Positions 27,672 through 35,975 of a stretch of 64,000 nt of DNA are shown piece after piece. A program made the position numbers and the translations under genes. The notes under the pieces were generated by a model. It was not told the DNA's origin, did no database searches, and worked only from the letters and a program-made list of their open reading frames with translations. The stretch's first letter is position 1. Each line of letters begins with the position of its first letter. Source of the stretch: Phycisphaeraceae bacterium (GTDB taxonomy: Bacteria; Planctomycetota; Phycisphaerae; Phycisphaerales; UBA1924); assembly GCA_019454185.1 (NCBI GenBank), contig CP075368.1, forward strand, positions 1,963,649 to 2,027,648, read 5' to 3'.

Positions 27672-28964
27672 ATGATGCCCAAGAACGGATACACGCTCGG
27701 ACGAGTCCCCCATCTCCTGCTTGCAACACTCAGCGTGGTGTTTGCCTCGCTCGTGGCTGTTGCTTTGCTGCCCTCGCAGGGCCAGACCTGTACCGCTGCG
27801 GCATCCTCAGCATGGTCCGCACCTGTCGACATCCGTGTCGCGACGTTCAACGTCGAGGACATCCGAGAGTCAGACCTATCCGACCCTAACCACCCACGAC
27901 TGAGACGAATCGGATCCGTGATCCGCGAGATGCGTCCAAACATCATCCTCCTGAATGAGATCGCATACGACGGCCCCGGCTCGCCCGGTTTTCGCGAGGG
28001 CGACCAGCCGGGCCAACTCGCGCAGCGATTCGTCGAGATGTTCGTCCACTCGGCTGAGGATCACTCTCAGTCTGGCATCCGTTACCGCGCGTTCATGGCG
28101 CCGGTCAATACAGGGATGCACAGCGGTTTCGATCTTGATAACGACGGCCGCGTTGTTTCGACCTTTCCACATCCGATGCCGTCGAACCCGGAGGGCACTC
28201 CACCGAGACAAACCAACGAGCAGCGCGCGTACGGCAACGACGCATGGGGCTTTGGTACCTTTCCGGGTCAATACGGCATGGCGCTCTTGGTTGACGAACG
28301 CCTCGAGATCGTGAGCGACCGCGTTCGTACGTTCCGGCTCATGCCGTGGGACTATGTGCCAGGTGCGTTCGTGCCGCGCCTCCCCGAGACGAACGAGCCG
28401 TGGTACGACGCCGAAGAGTGGGCCATCTTCCGATTGAGTTCGAAATCGCACTGGGACATTCCGGTGCGCCTGCCGAACGGCCAGATGATCCACTTGCTCT
28501 GTTCACATCCGACACCGCCCGCATTTGACGGCCCGGAGATGCGGAACCAGAAGCGGAACCACGATGAGATCCGATTCTGGGCCGACTATCTCGATGGTGC
28601 GGCATACATCGTCGACGATCGGAGTCAGCCCGGAGGGCTCGACCCTGACGCTCACTTTGTGATCCTTGGGGATCTGAACGCCGATCCCGAGAAGGGCAAC
28701 TCCTTCAAGAATCCGATCAAACGAAACCTCTTCGCGAACACGCGGATCAACTCATCCATCACGCCCGTCTCGGACCTCGCTGTCCCGGGGCTCGAGCCGA
28801 GCGACACCGCCATGTTCAAGCTGAGAGTCGATTACGTGCTGCCCTCGCGCACCCTCGAACCACTTCGGGCGGGCGTGTGGAGATCCAACCCCGAACCGGT
28901 GGACAAGCCCTTTCCTTCCGATCACTTCCCGGTGTGGATGGACTTGCGGATTCCCCCTCCATGA
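27672..28964 (+). CDS. Secreted endonuclease/exonuclease/phosphatase (EEP) family protein
   Basis: 430 residues with a long signal peptide or anchor (hydrophobic ~14-33, then SQGQTCTAAAS). The EEP fold is indicated by VRVATFNVEDI-type first strand (RVATFNVEDIRESDL), PNIILLNEIAYDG (metal-binding Glu), HLLCSHPTPP, VILGDLNADPEKG and the terminal SDHFPVWMDL with the catalytic His. Such enzymes hydrolyse phosphodiesters in nucleic acids, phospholipids or inositol phosphates; the substrate cannot be read from sequence. Secretion suggests nutrient scavenging. The ATG at 27672 (MMPK) is preceded by TGGAGG, 3-4 nt away, and the second ATG at 27675 has ideal spacing. Confidence 0.85.
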   Translation: MMPKNGYTLGRVPHLLLATLSVVFASLVAVALLPSQGQTCTAAASSAWSAPVDIRVATFNVEDIRESDLSDPNHPRLRRIGSVIREMRPNIILLNEIAYDGPGSPGFREGDQPGQLAQRFVEMFVHSAEDHSQSGIRYRAFMAPVNTGMHSGFDLDNDGRVVSTFPHPMPSNPEGTPPRQTNEQRAYGNDAWGFGTFPGQYGMALLVDERLEIVSDRVRTFRLMPWDYVPGAFVPRLPETNEPWYDAEEWAIFRLSSKSHWDIPVRLPNGQMIHLLCSHPTPPAFDGPEMRNQKRNHDEIRFWADYLDGAAYIVDDRSQPGGLDPDAHFVILGDLNADPEKGNSFKNPIKRNLFANTRINSSITPVSDLAVPGLEPSDTAMFKLRVDYVLPSRTLEPLRAGVWRSNPEPVDKPFPSDHFPVWMDLRIPPP

Positions 28965-29024
28965 TGGTGCCCGTCCCGCGATGCATCTCACGCCCAAGGC
29001 GATGCATGGATACCGAGGAAGGTG

Positions 29025-29030
29025 TATACT
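29025..29030 (+). promoter_or_regulatory. -10-like TATACT upstream of ctaB
   Basis: TATACT lies 28 nt before the ctaB start. No convincing -35 is seen at 16-18 nt, so this is a weak call. Confidence 0.3.
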
Positions 29031-29058
29031 CTCGGATTGAAATTGCCGTCAGACAGCA

Positions 29059-30075
29059 ATGTGTGCTGTTGAACAGGACGGCTATCGCCCGACGATTCGT
29101 GCAGCGTTGACACAGCACCCTTCCACGATCACGAGCAAGCTCGACAGCGTTGGTGGCGCAGTCGTTGTGCCGCGCTCATTCTGGAGTGCAATCGTCGCGA
29201 CGACCAAGCCGGGCATCACCCGTCTCGTGACGATTACAGCACTCGTGGGCTTTGCGATGGCCGCCCTCGGCCGCGGATGGACCTCGCCGGAACTCGTCCT
29301 CGCTCTTTGCGGCTGTACGATCGGGACGTTTCTCTCTGCCGCTGGCGCGAACGCCCTCAACCAGTGGCTTGAACGTGATCGCGACGCGCGCATGCCCCGC
29401 ACAGCGATGCGTCCGATTCCTGCTGGTCAGATCACCGCATCGGCAGTTCGAACGGCGGGCTTATCACTCTGCGCTCTCGGGCTGCTCACGCTATGGCTCA
29501 CAGTCGGCATGATCCCCATGCTGGTGTCGCTCGCGTGCATGCTCTCGTACATTCTCGCGTACACGCCACTGAAGACGCGCACCGTGCTAGCAACGCTGGT
29601 CGGCACGATCCCGGGTTCGCTCCCTCCCTTGATCGGCTGGACGAGCGCGGGGGCTGTGAGCGGAGACGTGCTGGCACCCGGGGGTGTCTCGCTCTTTGTC
29701 CTCATGACGATCTGGCAGTTGCCGCACTTCTGGGCGATTGCGTGGCTCTACCGCGAGGACTATGCCCACGGCGGCTATCGCGTGTTGCCGATGATCGATC
29801 CGAGCGGTCGTAAGACGGCAGCGGCCATCGTTCTGACTTCGATCGCTCTTCTGCCGGCGACACTCTGGCCGGCTTGGGCGATGCCGGAACTCCTCGGAGC
29901 GTTGTACATGAGCGTGGCCGGGGTGACCGGACTGGCGTTCCTCGCGCTGGCGCTCAGCATGGCACGGGACCGCTCGCGGAAGTCCGCTCGACGTCTCTTC
30001 CTTGCATCGATTATTCACTTGCCCCTGCTGCTCATCGCAATGGTGCTGGATGCGTTTGTGCACGCGTTCCTCTGA
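29059..30075 (+). CDS. ctaB: Protoheme IX farnesyltransferase (heme O synthase)
   Basis: 338 residues, UbiA superfamily, about nine membrane helices. The first Asp-rich motif is in NALNQWLERDRDARMPRT and the second in YREDYAHGGYRVLP, both diagnostic of CtaB/CyoE. It attaches a farnesyl chain to heme B at the inner membrane, giving heme O for heme-copper oxidases. It opens a run of four plus-strand genes (ABC ATPase, ABC permease, SCO) with short gaps or overlaps, so the operon serves terminal oxidase maturation, although no oxidase subunit gene is present here. The first ~30 residues are polar and the start is not firmly fixed. Confidence 0.93.
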   Translation: MCAVEQDGYRPTIRAALTQHPSTITSKLDSVGGAVVVPRSFWSAIVATTKPGITRLVTITALVGFAMAALGRGWTSPELVLALCGCTIGTFLSAAGANALNQWLERDRDARMPRTAMRPIPAGQITASAVRTAGLSLCALGLLTLWLTVGMIPMLVSLACMLSYILAYTPLKTRTVLATLVGTIPGSLPPLIGWTSAGAVSGDVLAPGGVSLFVLMTIWQLPHFWAIAWLYREDYAHGGYRVLPMIDPSGRKTAAAIVLTSIALLPATLWPAWAMPELLGALYMSVAGVTGLAFLALALSMARDRSRKSARRLFLASIIHLPLLLIAMVLDAFVHAFL

Positions 30076-30105
30076 TCTGGCTTCTCCCGCCTCACGCTCG
30101 GACGC

Positions 30106-31182
30106 ATGCAAGCCGATCGTTCCAACCCTACCCCGCAACACTCACAGCACGAGAGTGAGAGTTGCCGCCAGCCGTTGGAACTCAGCGGCATCACACGGGT
30201 GTATGGACGAGCCCGCGACAAGGCGAAGTCGAAAGAGATCGGTCCTGTCTCACTCACCATCGAGCGGGGCTCGTTCGTCGCGCTCCTCGGCCCGAATGGC
30301 TCGGGAAAGTCCACGCTCTTGCGCATCCTCTCGCTCAGCGACACACCGAATTCCGGGCGGATCCGATGCGCGGGAATCGATCCCCATGAGAGCAGAGCTT
30401 CTCATCGCGCCTACAGGTCCGCGCTCGGCGTTGCCTTTCAGTCACCTGGCCTTGACCGGCTGCTGACTGTTCGTGAGAACCTTGTGCTGGCGGGCGCAAT
30501 CAGCGAGCTCAAGCCGGAGGCCGCCCGCGACCGCATCACCTCGCTCAGCACGCGGCTCGGCATCGCGGATCGGCTCGACGATCGCGTGTCGACGCTGTCC
30601 GGCGGCCTGATTCGACGAGTGGATCTCTGCCGGGCGATGCTCGCGAGGCCCTCCCTGTTGCTGCTCGATGAGCCGACGGCCGGACTCGATCTCTTGGCGA
30701 GAGAGGAGTTCATGCGGCTGCTTGCGCGTGAGATGGACTCGATCGACCCTCGTCCGACAACGATCATGGCCACCCACATGATGGACGAGGCCGAAGGCGC
30801 CGATCGTGTGGTGATGATGCACCGCGGGAAGGTGGTCGCGGATGGAAGCCCGGAAGAACTGCGAGATCGCGTCGCGAAGCGTCGCCTGCGAATCTGGATC
30901 CGAAGCGAATCGGACAGCACTCTCGCGGCCCGGTGCCTCGCCGCAGCCCCACAACAACTGATTCAACGCGAGGCAGGAGCGACAACAACGAGAGACATTT
31001 GCATCGGGCTGCACGAGGAGTGTGCATGGCTCGCCGGGGTCATCAGCTCGTTGAGCGAATCGGGATTGTCGTTCGAGCTCTCCACCCCCACTCTCGGAGA
31101 CGCATATGTCCTTGCCACAGGGGAGTCGCTGACGCAGGTATCCGACACTTCGCCTGATCTCGGCCCGGAGGCATCGTCATGA
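30106..31182 (+). CDS. ABC transporter ATP-binding protein (CcmA/DrrA-like) in the oxidase maturation operon
   Basis: 358 residues. A polar start of ~22 residues leads to a single nucleotide-binding domain: Walker A GPNGSGKST (62-70), Q-loop FQSPGLDRLLTV, signature STLSGGLIRR, Walker B LLLLDEPTAGLD and the switch histidine in IMATHMMDE. The C-terminal ~110 residues form an extra domain of unknown role. It precedes a six-helix ABC-2 permease with which it overlaps (ATGA), so they form one exporter. In this position, between ctaB and SCO, the transported substrate may be heme- or copper-related; that is inference. Confidence 0.9.
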   Translation: MQADRSNPTPQHSQHESESCRQPLELSGITRVYGRARDKAKSKEIGPVSLTIERGSFVALLGPNGSGKSTLLRILSLSDTPNSGRIRCAGIDPHESRASHRAYRSALGVAFQSPGLDRLLTVRENLVLAGAISELKPEAARDRITSLSTRLGIADRLDDRVSTLSGGLIRRVDLCRAMLARPSLLLLDEPTAGLDLLAREEFMRLLAREMDSIDPRPTTIMATHMMDEAEGADRVVMMHRGKVVADGSPEELRDRVAKRRLRIWIRSESDSTLAARCLAAAPQQLIQREAGATTTRDICIGLHEECAWLAGVISSLSESGLSFELSTPTLGDAYVLATGESLTQVSDTSPDLGPEASS

Positions 31183-31931
31183 ACGCGATCTCCGCGCTTG
31201 TCGGGCGCGAGTTCACCCGATTCCTGCGCCAGCCCTCTCGCATCGCTGCCAGCATAGGCACTCCAGCCATGATCTGGGTCTTTCTTGCCTCCGGCTTTGC
31301 GGATGCGATCGGAAGTAATGAGGGTGTGTCGTACACCGTGACCCTTGCGCCGGCGATGGCGGCTCTCACCATCGTGTTCGCATCGATCTTCGGTGCGATC
31401 TCCCTGATCGAGGATCGCCAGTCCGGTTTTCTGCAGGCGGCACTCGTGAGCCCTGCCCGGCGCGAGCTGATTGCGTTCTCGAAGGTCATCTCGGGTTCAG
31501 TCGTTGCGTTCGCTCATGGCGCGGTGCTGATTCTCCCCGTGGCATTCATCGAACCTCAGATCGGGCTCGTTCAAGTGGCGGGCTCGCTGGTCCCGCTCGC
31601 GTGCATCGCTGTCGGTATCAACGGGCTCGGGCTCGCACTCGCGTGGCGTGTCGATTCGATCTCGGGCTTTCATGGGGTGATGAATCTTGTGCTGATGCCG
31701 ATGTGGCTGCTCTCGGGCGGCCTCTTCCCGCTTGAGACTTCATCCGCCTGGCTGCGTGTGGTCGCCCTCGCGAATCCGCTCTCATGGCCGATCCGAACGA
31801 TACAAGGCGTGTTTGCGACGGCGCGGCCATCTGAGCCGTGGTGGCTGCTCTGGAGCGCTACGATCATGTTCGCCGTCGCGGGGCTACTTGCCGCGAGTGT
31901 GACCATCGGCCGAGGCCGTCGCCAACGATGA
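31179..31931 (+). CDS. ABC-2 type transporter permease
   Basis: 250 residues with six predicted membrane helices, typical for an ABC-2 permease: FLRQPSRIAASIGTPAMIWVFLASG at the start, GAISLIEDRQSGFLQAALVSPARRELIAFSKV in the middle (the coupling region common to DrrB/CcmB-like permeases) and FHGVMNLVLMPMWLLSGGLFPL later. Start and stop overlap the neighbouring genes by ATGA on both sides, so ATPase, permease and SCO protein are translationally coupled. It forms the membrane half of the exporter with the preceding ATPase. Confidence 0.9.
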   Translation: MNAISALVGREFTRFLRQPSRIAASIGTPAMIWVFLASGFADAIGSNEGVSYTVTLAPAMAALTIVFASIFGAISLIEDRQSGFLQAALVSPARRELIAFSKVISGSVVAFAHGAVLILPVAFIEPQIGLVQVAGSLVPLACIAVGINGLGLALAWRVDSISGFHGVMNLVLMPMWLLSGGLFPLETSSAWLRVVALANPLSWPIRTIQGVFATARPSEPWWLLWSATIMFAVAGLLAASVTIGRGRRQR

Positions 31932-32659
31932 ACGAGACTCAACGCACATCTGATGCTGACCGTCCGGCACCACGCATTCCACGCCTGCTCTTTCACGCGC
32001 TGATCGCCACAGTGACTGTCGTTGTGACCTCGGGAATCATGTACTCGATGCGCCCGAAGCGGGTGTCGGCCCCATCGAACATGAATACGGTTGTGCCCGC
32101 CTCGCCGCTCGAAGCCGATGAGGGTCTTGAGGGGCTGGTCATTCCCGACTTCCACCTCGTTGACCAGTTCGGAAAGCCGGTTGACCAAACGATCTTCGAC
32201 GGACGTATCACGATTCTCGATTTCTCCTTCACGAACTGCCCCTTCGTCTGTCCCGGCATGAACGCGGCCATGCTGATGCTCCAGTCACAATTGGTCGGAA
32301 CTTCTGTCCGCTTTGCTTCAATCAGTGTTGACCCGCGGAATGACGTCCCTGAGGTGCTCAAGGCGCACGCTGACAAAATCGGTGTTGACCATGCACGCTG
32401 GACGTGGCTGACAGGCGAAGAAGCCGAGATCAAGCGGATCGTCTCCGAGAGTCTCAAGTTCGAGCTGCAGGACGATCCTTCTCGGCCGATCACCCTTGCC
32501 GACGGCAGCGTGATGAACAACATCATCCATCCGTCGCGGCTCTTTCTCATCGGACCGGAGAGACAGTTGCTCGCCCTCTACCCGTTCAGCGACATGAGCG
32601 CACTCGACGCGCTCAAACGCCGCGCAGAATCCGGGGCACGGATGGTTCAGAAGCGCTAG
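31928..32659 (+). CDS. SCO1/SenC/PrrC family copper chaperone for cytochrome oxidase
   Basis: 243 residues. One N-terminal membrane helix (~20-41) anchors a thioredoxin-like domain facing the periplasm. The copper site is complete: Cys104 and Cys108 in FTNCPFVCPG and His201 in NNIIHPSRLF. SCO proteins deliver copper to the CuA site of cytochrome c oxidase or reduce its cysteines. The ATG at 31928 overlaps the permease stop (ATGA); a longer in-frame reading from 31838 lies inside the permease gene and is rejected. Last gene of the ctaB operon. Confidence 0.93.
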   Translation: MNETQRTSDADRPAPRIPRLLFHALIATVTVVVTSGIMYSMRPKRVSAPSNMNTVVPASPLEADEGLEGLVIPDFHLVDQFGKPVDQTIFDGRITILDFSFTNCPFVCPGMNAAMLMLQSQLVGTSVRFASISVDPRNDVPEVLKAHADKIGVDHARWTWLTGEEAEIKRIVSESLKFELQDDPSRPITLADGSVMNNIIHPSRLFLIGPERQLLALYPFSDMSALDALKRRAESGARMVQKR

Positions 32660-32663
32660 CACG

Positions 32664-32677
32664 AAGCTCGAGCTTCC
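32664..32677. terminator. Short palindrome behind the SCO gene
   Basis: GAAGCTCGAGCTTC can fold as a 5-bp stem with a TCGA loop between two convergent genes. There is no T-run, so this is a weak call. Confidence 0.25.
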
Positions 32678-32684
32678 GAGATGT

Positions 32685-33062
32685 CTACTCCATGCCCAGC
32701 GCGTCCCGCACTCGTTTGCGGGTTGATTCCGCGTAGAGATCGCGCTTGCCGAAACCGGGCACCGCTCCCGCGTACTCGGCTTCTTCCTGGGCATCGCGAT
32801 GGTTGCTCACGAGCATCAGCCGTGAGGCCGCTCCACGCAAGCCCAGCTCCCTGATGAGCTCGACGCCGGAAGCCGCGCTGAAATCCCCGTCCAGAAGCCG
32901 GTTGATCACGAGCAGATCGCTCGCAAGAGCGGCCTTGTAGGCCGAGTCGTCATCATCTGCGGACTCAACGACAGCACCCGGCACGAAGCTCTGCATCGCT
33001 GATCGCAACGCGAACGAGTCAGGTCCGCAGTGGCCTACGAGCACAATCCGTTTCGCTCCCAC
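32685..33062 (-). CDS. Degenerate receiver-domain protein (pseudo-receiver)
   Basis: 125 residues with a receiver-like alternation: KRIVLVGHCGPDSFAL, SDLLVINRLLDGDF, LMLVSNHRDAQEEAEYAGAVPGFGKRDL. The phospho-acceptor position at the end of the third strand is Asn (VIN) instead of Asp, and the acidic pair after strand one is lost; the late Ser and Lys remain. It is therefore unlikely to be phosphorylated in the usual way and may work by protein binding. The GTG at 33062 has GAGGAG 6 nt upstream and overlaps tilS by 44 bases; an ATG at 33095 is the alternative. It is coupled to tilS, with unknown role. Confidence 0.75.
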   Translation of the reverse strand: MGAKRIVLVGHCGPDSFALRSAMQSFVPGAVVESADDDDSAYKAALASDLLVINRLLDGDFSAASGVELIRELGLRGAASRLMLVSNHRDAQEEAEYAGAVPGFGKRDLYAESTRKRVRDALGME

Positions 33063-34143
33063 TCTTGTCTCCTCTTGCTTCGATGACAACGCCATCTCGC
33101 TCGACGGTCACACGAACCCCTGAGTTCCTGCCCCAGCCAAACTCCCGTGACCCCCCTTTACCGTCCCTGATCGCTCGGATGAGTCTGCTGAGCTCGGCCG
33201 CTCGAATCCGATCCAGGAATCGTCCACGAGTCAAGTCGCTGATCACGCGCCGGATGACCGCCCCGACGACCACGCCTCGTTCCCCTGCGAGCAACACACG
33301 AGGCACGATGACCGAATCCGGTGAGCGGACAGCGGCCTTCAGGATCTGGTCGGCACGATCATCCAGAACGCCAGCGGTTTCCCGCATCAGTTCGGCGGCT
33401 CTGCTCGCCCTGATCTCGACACCCGGCGCAAGCTCTTTCAGGATCGGGGCGACCCGCGCACGGACCGCGTTCCTGAGTAATCGGAGGTCGGTGTTGGTCT
33501 GATCCGTGACCCACGAGAACCCTCGCCCATCATTCGCCAGACGGCAGATCCGCTCAGCGTCTGCCCGTCCGACGCCGAGCATGGGACGAAGAAGCCAGAT
33601 CGTGCGCCCGGCACGAGAACTCGCGAGTCCGATCCTGCGTGCGGGCGCGGGTCCTGCGAGTCCGCTGGGCCCGGCACCTCGCATCAATCGCATAAGGATG
33701 GTCTCGAGCACGTCATCCGCGTGATGTGCTGCCGCAACAAACGCAAGGCCGCCCGCCGCCGCCATGTCCGCGAGCGCGGCGTATCTCGCATGCCGCGCGT
33801 TCGACTCGGCATTACCCGGGAGACCTCGCACGGAGATTGCCGCCTCAACAAAGCGAACTCCGAGTGTTTCAGCGACCTTGAGGGCATGATCCCGGTCGGC
33901 AGCGGTCTCATGATCGGGCCTGATGTCGTGGCGAACATGCCCGATGGTGATCGGGATCGACACGCACGAAAGAGCCACGGCGAGCGCGACAGAGTCAGCG
34001 CCGCCTGAACATGCGACAAGTGTGCCCCTCTCAGCGTCGCGGTCGATCCCTGAACACCGGTGCGTGAGCTCTCGGTGGGTCGCGATGATCCGCCGAACCG
34101 CAGGATCCCGTGAGATCGCACCCCTGGGAGCGGCATCGCTCAT
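33019..34143 (-). CDS. tilS: tRNA(Ile)-lysidine synthase
   Basis: 374 residues. An N-type ATP pyrophosphatase with the P-loop CSGGADS (45-51), HVRHDIRPDHETAADRDHA, and AAAHHADDVLETILMRLMRGAGPSGL. It converts C34 of the CAU-anticodon isoleucine tRNA to lysidine so that AUA is read correctly. It lacks a clear full C-terminal domain compared with the E. coli enzyme (432 residues), as in many shorter TilS forms. The ATG at 34143 shares a base with the stop of the upstream hotdog gene (TGATG), indicating coupling. Confidence 0.92.
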   Translation of the reverse strand: MSDAAPRGAISRDPAVRRIIATHRELTHRCSGIDRDAERGTLVACSGGADSVALAVALSCVSIPITIGHVRHDIRPDHETAADRDHALKVAETLGVRFVEAAISVRGLPGNAESNARHARYAALADMAAAGGLAFVAAAHHADDVLETILMRLMRGAGPSGLAGPAPARRIGLASSRAGRTIWLLRPMLGVGRADAERICRLANDGRGFSWVTDQTNTDLRLLRNAVRARVAPILKELAPGVEIRASRAAELMRETAGVLDDRADQILKAAVRSPDSVIVPRVLLAGERGVVVGAVIRRVISDLTRGRFLDRIRAAELSRLIRAIRDGKGGSREFGWGRNSGVRVTVERDGVVIEARGDKSGSETDCARRPLRT

Positions 34144-34856
34144 CACTTGCTCGCTCGCGCGGCTTTCTTCTGCTTGTGGTGCAATTTCGGCGTGACGTGG
34201 AACGTCGCGATTGCTCGCCCGACGCGCTTGGGCTTCTCACCCGGCTTGTTCAGCTGCTGATGAACATCCATCGTGATGGTGATGTTGAACTCCCCGCCGC
34301 GACGGACAAGATCCTCGACCACTTCGTGGGGAGTGATCAGGTAACGTGCGGGGCCGAAGCACGGGCGGAGGAACTTGTACTCAAGGTGCTTGCAGACGAC
34401 GGTGTAGTCGCCGCCGCAGATGCCGAAGACGTACATGCCCCCAGCGATCTCGGCGTTCCCGAGGAGCGCGGCACCCGCCATCGCGTTGTACCAGTTCCGG
34501 TTGAAGCGGCGGAATGGGAGCACCGCCTCGAATGTCTTCCCGTCGATCCGCTTCATCTTGATGCCGGACCGGAACGCATAGGGCAGCCAGATCAAGGAAG
34601 TAACGCGGTGCCAGAAGTTGTTCTTGGCCGAAAGACGGCTGACATACGCCTCGACCCTCTCGGCGAGGGTTCGCTTCTTCCGGCGGACCGCCAGCGTTTC
34701 GGCAGGGACGGCGCAAGACTCGGTCGCAACAGGAGCAATCTGCACATCTCCGCGATGGGCAGCGTCTGGACGAGCGGTCTGATCGTCGATCGGGGGAGGA
34801 AGGGTCGGATTGGATGGTGTAGTCTGCGACACGCGGGGGGCGGCTCCAGAAGCCAA
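34143..34856 (-). CDS. Hotdog-fold (DUF4442/thioesterase-like) protein
   Basis: 237 residues. A proline-rich disordered start of ~58 residues is followed by WHRVTSLIWLPYAFRSGIKMKRIDGKTFEAVLPF, the central hotdog-helix segment NWYNAMAGAALLGNAEIAGGMYVF, and a final strand IATFHVTPKL. This order fits the DUF4442/PaaI-like hotdog family, whose members act on acyl-CoA or acyl carrier thioesters; no specific catalytic residue can be assigned. The TTG at 34856 opens the frame and a GTG at 34832 is an alternative. TTGGCTTCTGG occurs twice in tandem across the start region. It is the first gene of a unit with tilS and the pseudo-receiver. Confidence 0.7.
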   Translation of the reverse strand: MASGAAPRVSQTTPSNPTLPPPIDDQTARPDAAHRGDVQIAPVATESCAVPAETLAVRRKKRTLAERVEAYVSRLSAKNNFWHRVTSLIWLPYAFRSGIKMKRIDGKTFEAVLPFRRFNRNWYNAMAGAALLGNAEIAGGMYVFGICGGDYTVVCKHLEYKFLRPCFGPARYLITPHEVVEDLVRRGGEFNITITMDVHQQLNKPGEKPKRVGRAIATFHVTPKLHHKQKKAARASK

Positions 34857-34898
34857 TTGCCAGAAGCCAAGTGTAGGGTTCGACGCGGAGGCGTGTAC

Positions 34899-35885
34899 CT
34901 AGGCAGAGGATTCCGGTAACCGAAACCACCCCTTGCCGTCGGGTTCCACCGTTCGGACTGGGTTTCCCGGCTCATGATCGAGCACGATCGTCCACTTTCT
35001 GTCAGAGGCCTCGCGCAAGAACCACCGCTTTGAGACCATCGAGGTGTAGGGCTCGACGTCATAGGCAAGCGAATACGCAGCCCCCACATGAGCGGCGGTG
35101 GGCATCACATCAGGAACGAAGACGACTGTCCGTCCCGAGGTGTCCTTGAAGGTCATCGCCTGTTGCCCCCATGTGTGGCCCGGCACCTGGAAGACCTGAA
35201 CGCCAGGAGCGACTTCCGACATCCTGGCCTCCAAAGGCACCGACGGATCGGCCTCCCGGTCGACGACAGCACCCGGCAGGAAGGGGCGAGGCGAATCGGT
35301 CAGAACGACCCGATCAGCGATGGGTTCGAGATGGTCGCGGTAATAGGTCCTTGTCATCACACTGCGGTTCGCTAGGGCGTCAGACCATTCCCTTGCCTGC
35401 ACGTGAACCGTTGCATTCGAAAAGGTCGGAACCGCGTGCAGTGTGCCGCCAGATTCCCCCGCAATCGGTCGCCTTGTGAGTCCGCCCGCATGATCGAAGT
35501 GAAGGTGGGTCACGATCACGCGATCGATGTCTTTCGCATCGCACCCCACTTCGTGGAGCGCGTCGCAGACCCACCTTGGCTCGAGCGCGAAGACAGCCGA
35601 CATCTTCTCGTCGAGTTTGTTGCCGGTGCCACATTCAAGAAGGATGCGCCGGGGCGCAACCTGTCCCCCTGGGACGTCCGTCGCTCGCTCGAGAAGGATG
35701 CAGTTGTGGTGAACGTCCATGCGTCCCTGGGCGTCGGTCGGCACCGATTTCGACCATACAACGCGTGGAATCAGCCCGAACATACTGCCAGCATCCAGTT
35801 TGAAGCCGCCAGCTCGCAGGAGGGTCCAACGGTAACGGATGTCCTCGCTGACGTCTGCGTGGGCGCTCGGGGGGGTGTTGGCCAT
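34899..35885 (-). CDS. Metallo-beta-lactamase-fold hydrolase (lactonase-like)
   Basis: 328 residues. The MBL signature His127-x-His-x-Asp131-His132 is in IVTHLHFDHAGG, followed by a later GHTWGQQ (metal-binding His) and FVPDVMPTAAHV, with LDHEPGNP near the C-terminus giving the last His. The long first part with LLRAGGFKLDAGSMFGLIPR resembles quorum-quenching lactonases and similar hydrolases. The natural substrate is unknown; lactone or ester hydrolysis in the cytoplasm is likely, since no signal peptide is seen. It diverges from the ureohydrolase gene. Confidence 0.85.
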   Translation of the reverse strand: MANTPPSAHADVSEDIRYRWTLLRAGGFKLDAGSMFGLIPRVVWSKSVPTDAQGRMDVHHNCILLERATDVPGGQVAPRRILLECGTGNKLDEKMSAVFALEPRWVCDALHEVGCDAKDIDRVIVTHLHFDHAGGLTRRPIAGESGGTLHAVPTFSNATVHVQAREWSDALANRSVMTRTYYRDHLEPIADRVVLTDSPRPFLPGAVVDREADPSVPLEARMSEVAPGVQVFQVPGHTWGQQAMTFKDTSGRTVVFVPDVMPTAAHVGAAYSLAYDVEPYTSMVSKRWFLREASDRKWTIVLDHEPGNPVRTVEPDGKGWFRLPESSA

Positions 35886-35891
35886 GGTCTC

Positions 35892-35897
35892 ATCCTA
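35892..35897 (-). promoter_or_regulatory. TANNNT (-10-like) element of the MBL hydrolase gene
   Basis: Minus-strand TAGGAT ends 6 nt before the ATG at 35885; there is no Shine-Dalgarno sequence. Confidence 0.4.
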
Positions 35898-35963
35898 CGG
35901 TCGGACGCGTGCCCCGCGGGGCTGAGCGGGCTTCTGCTTGACGCTGATCGAGCCGACTGCCGA

Positions 35964-35969
35964 TAGACT
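35964..35969 (+). promoter_or_regulatory. TANNNT (-10-like) element of the ureohydrolase gene, with TTGACG at 35938-35943
   Basis: TAGACT ends 6 nt before the ATG at 35976. A TTGACG (five of six to a -35) lies 20 nt upstream, which is longer than optimal spacing. Confidence 0.45.
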
Positions 35970-35975
35970 GAACCC

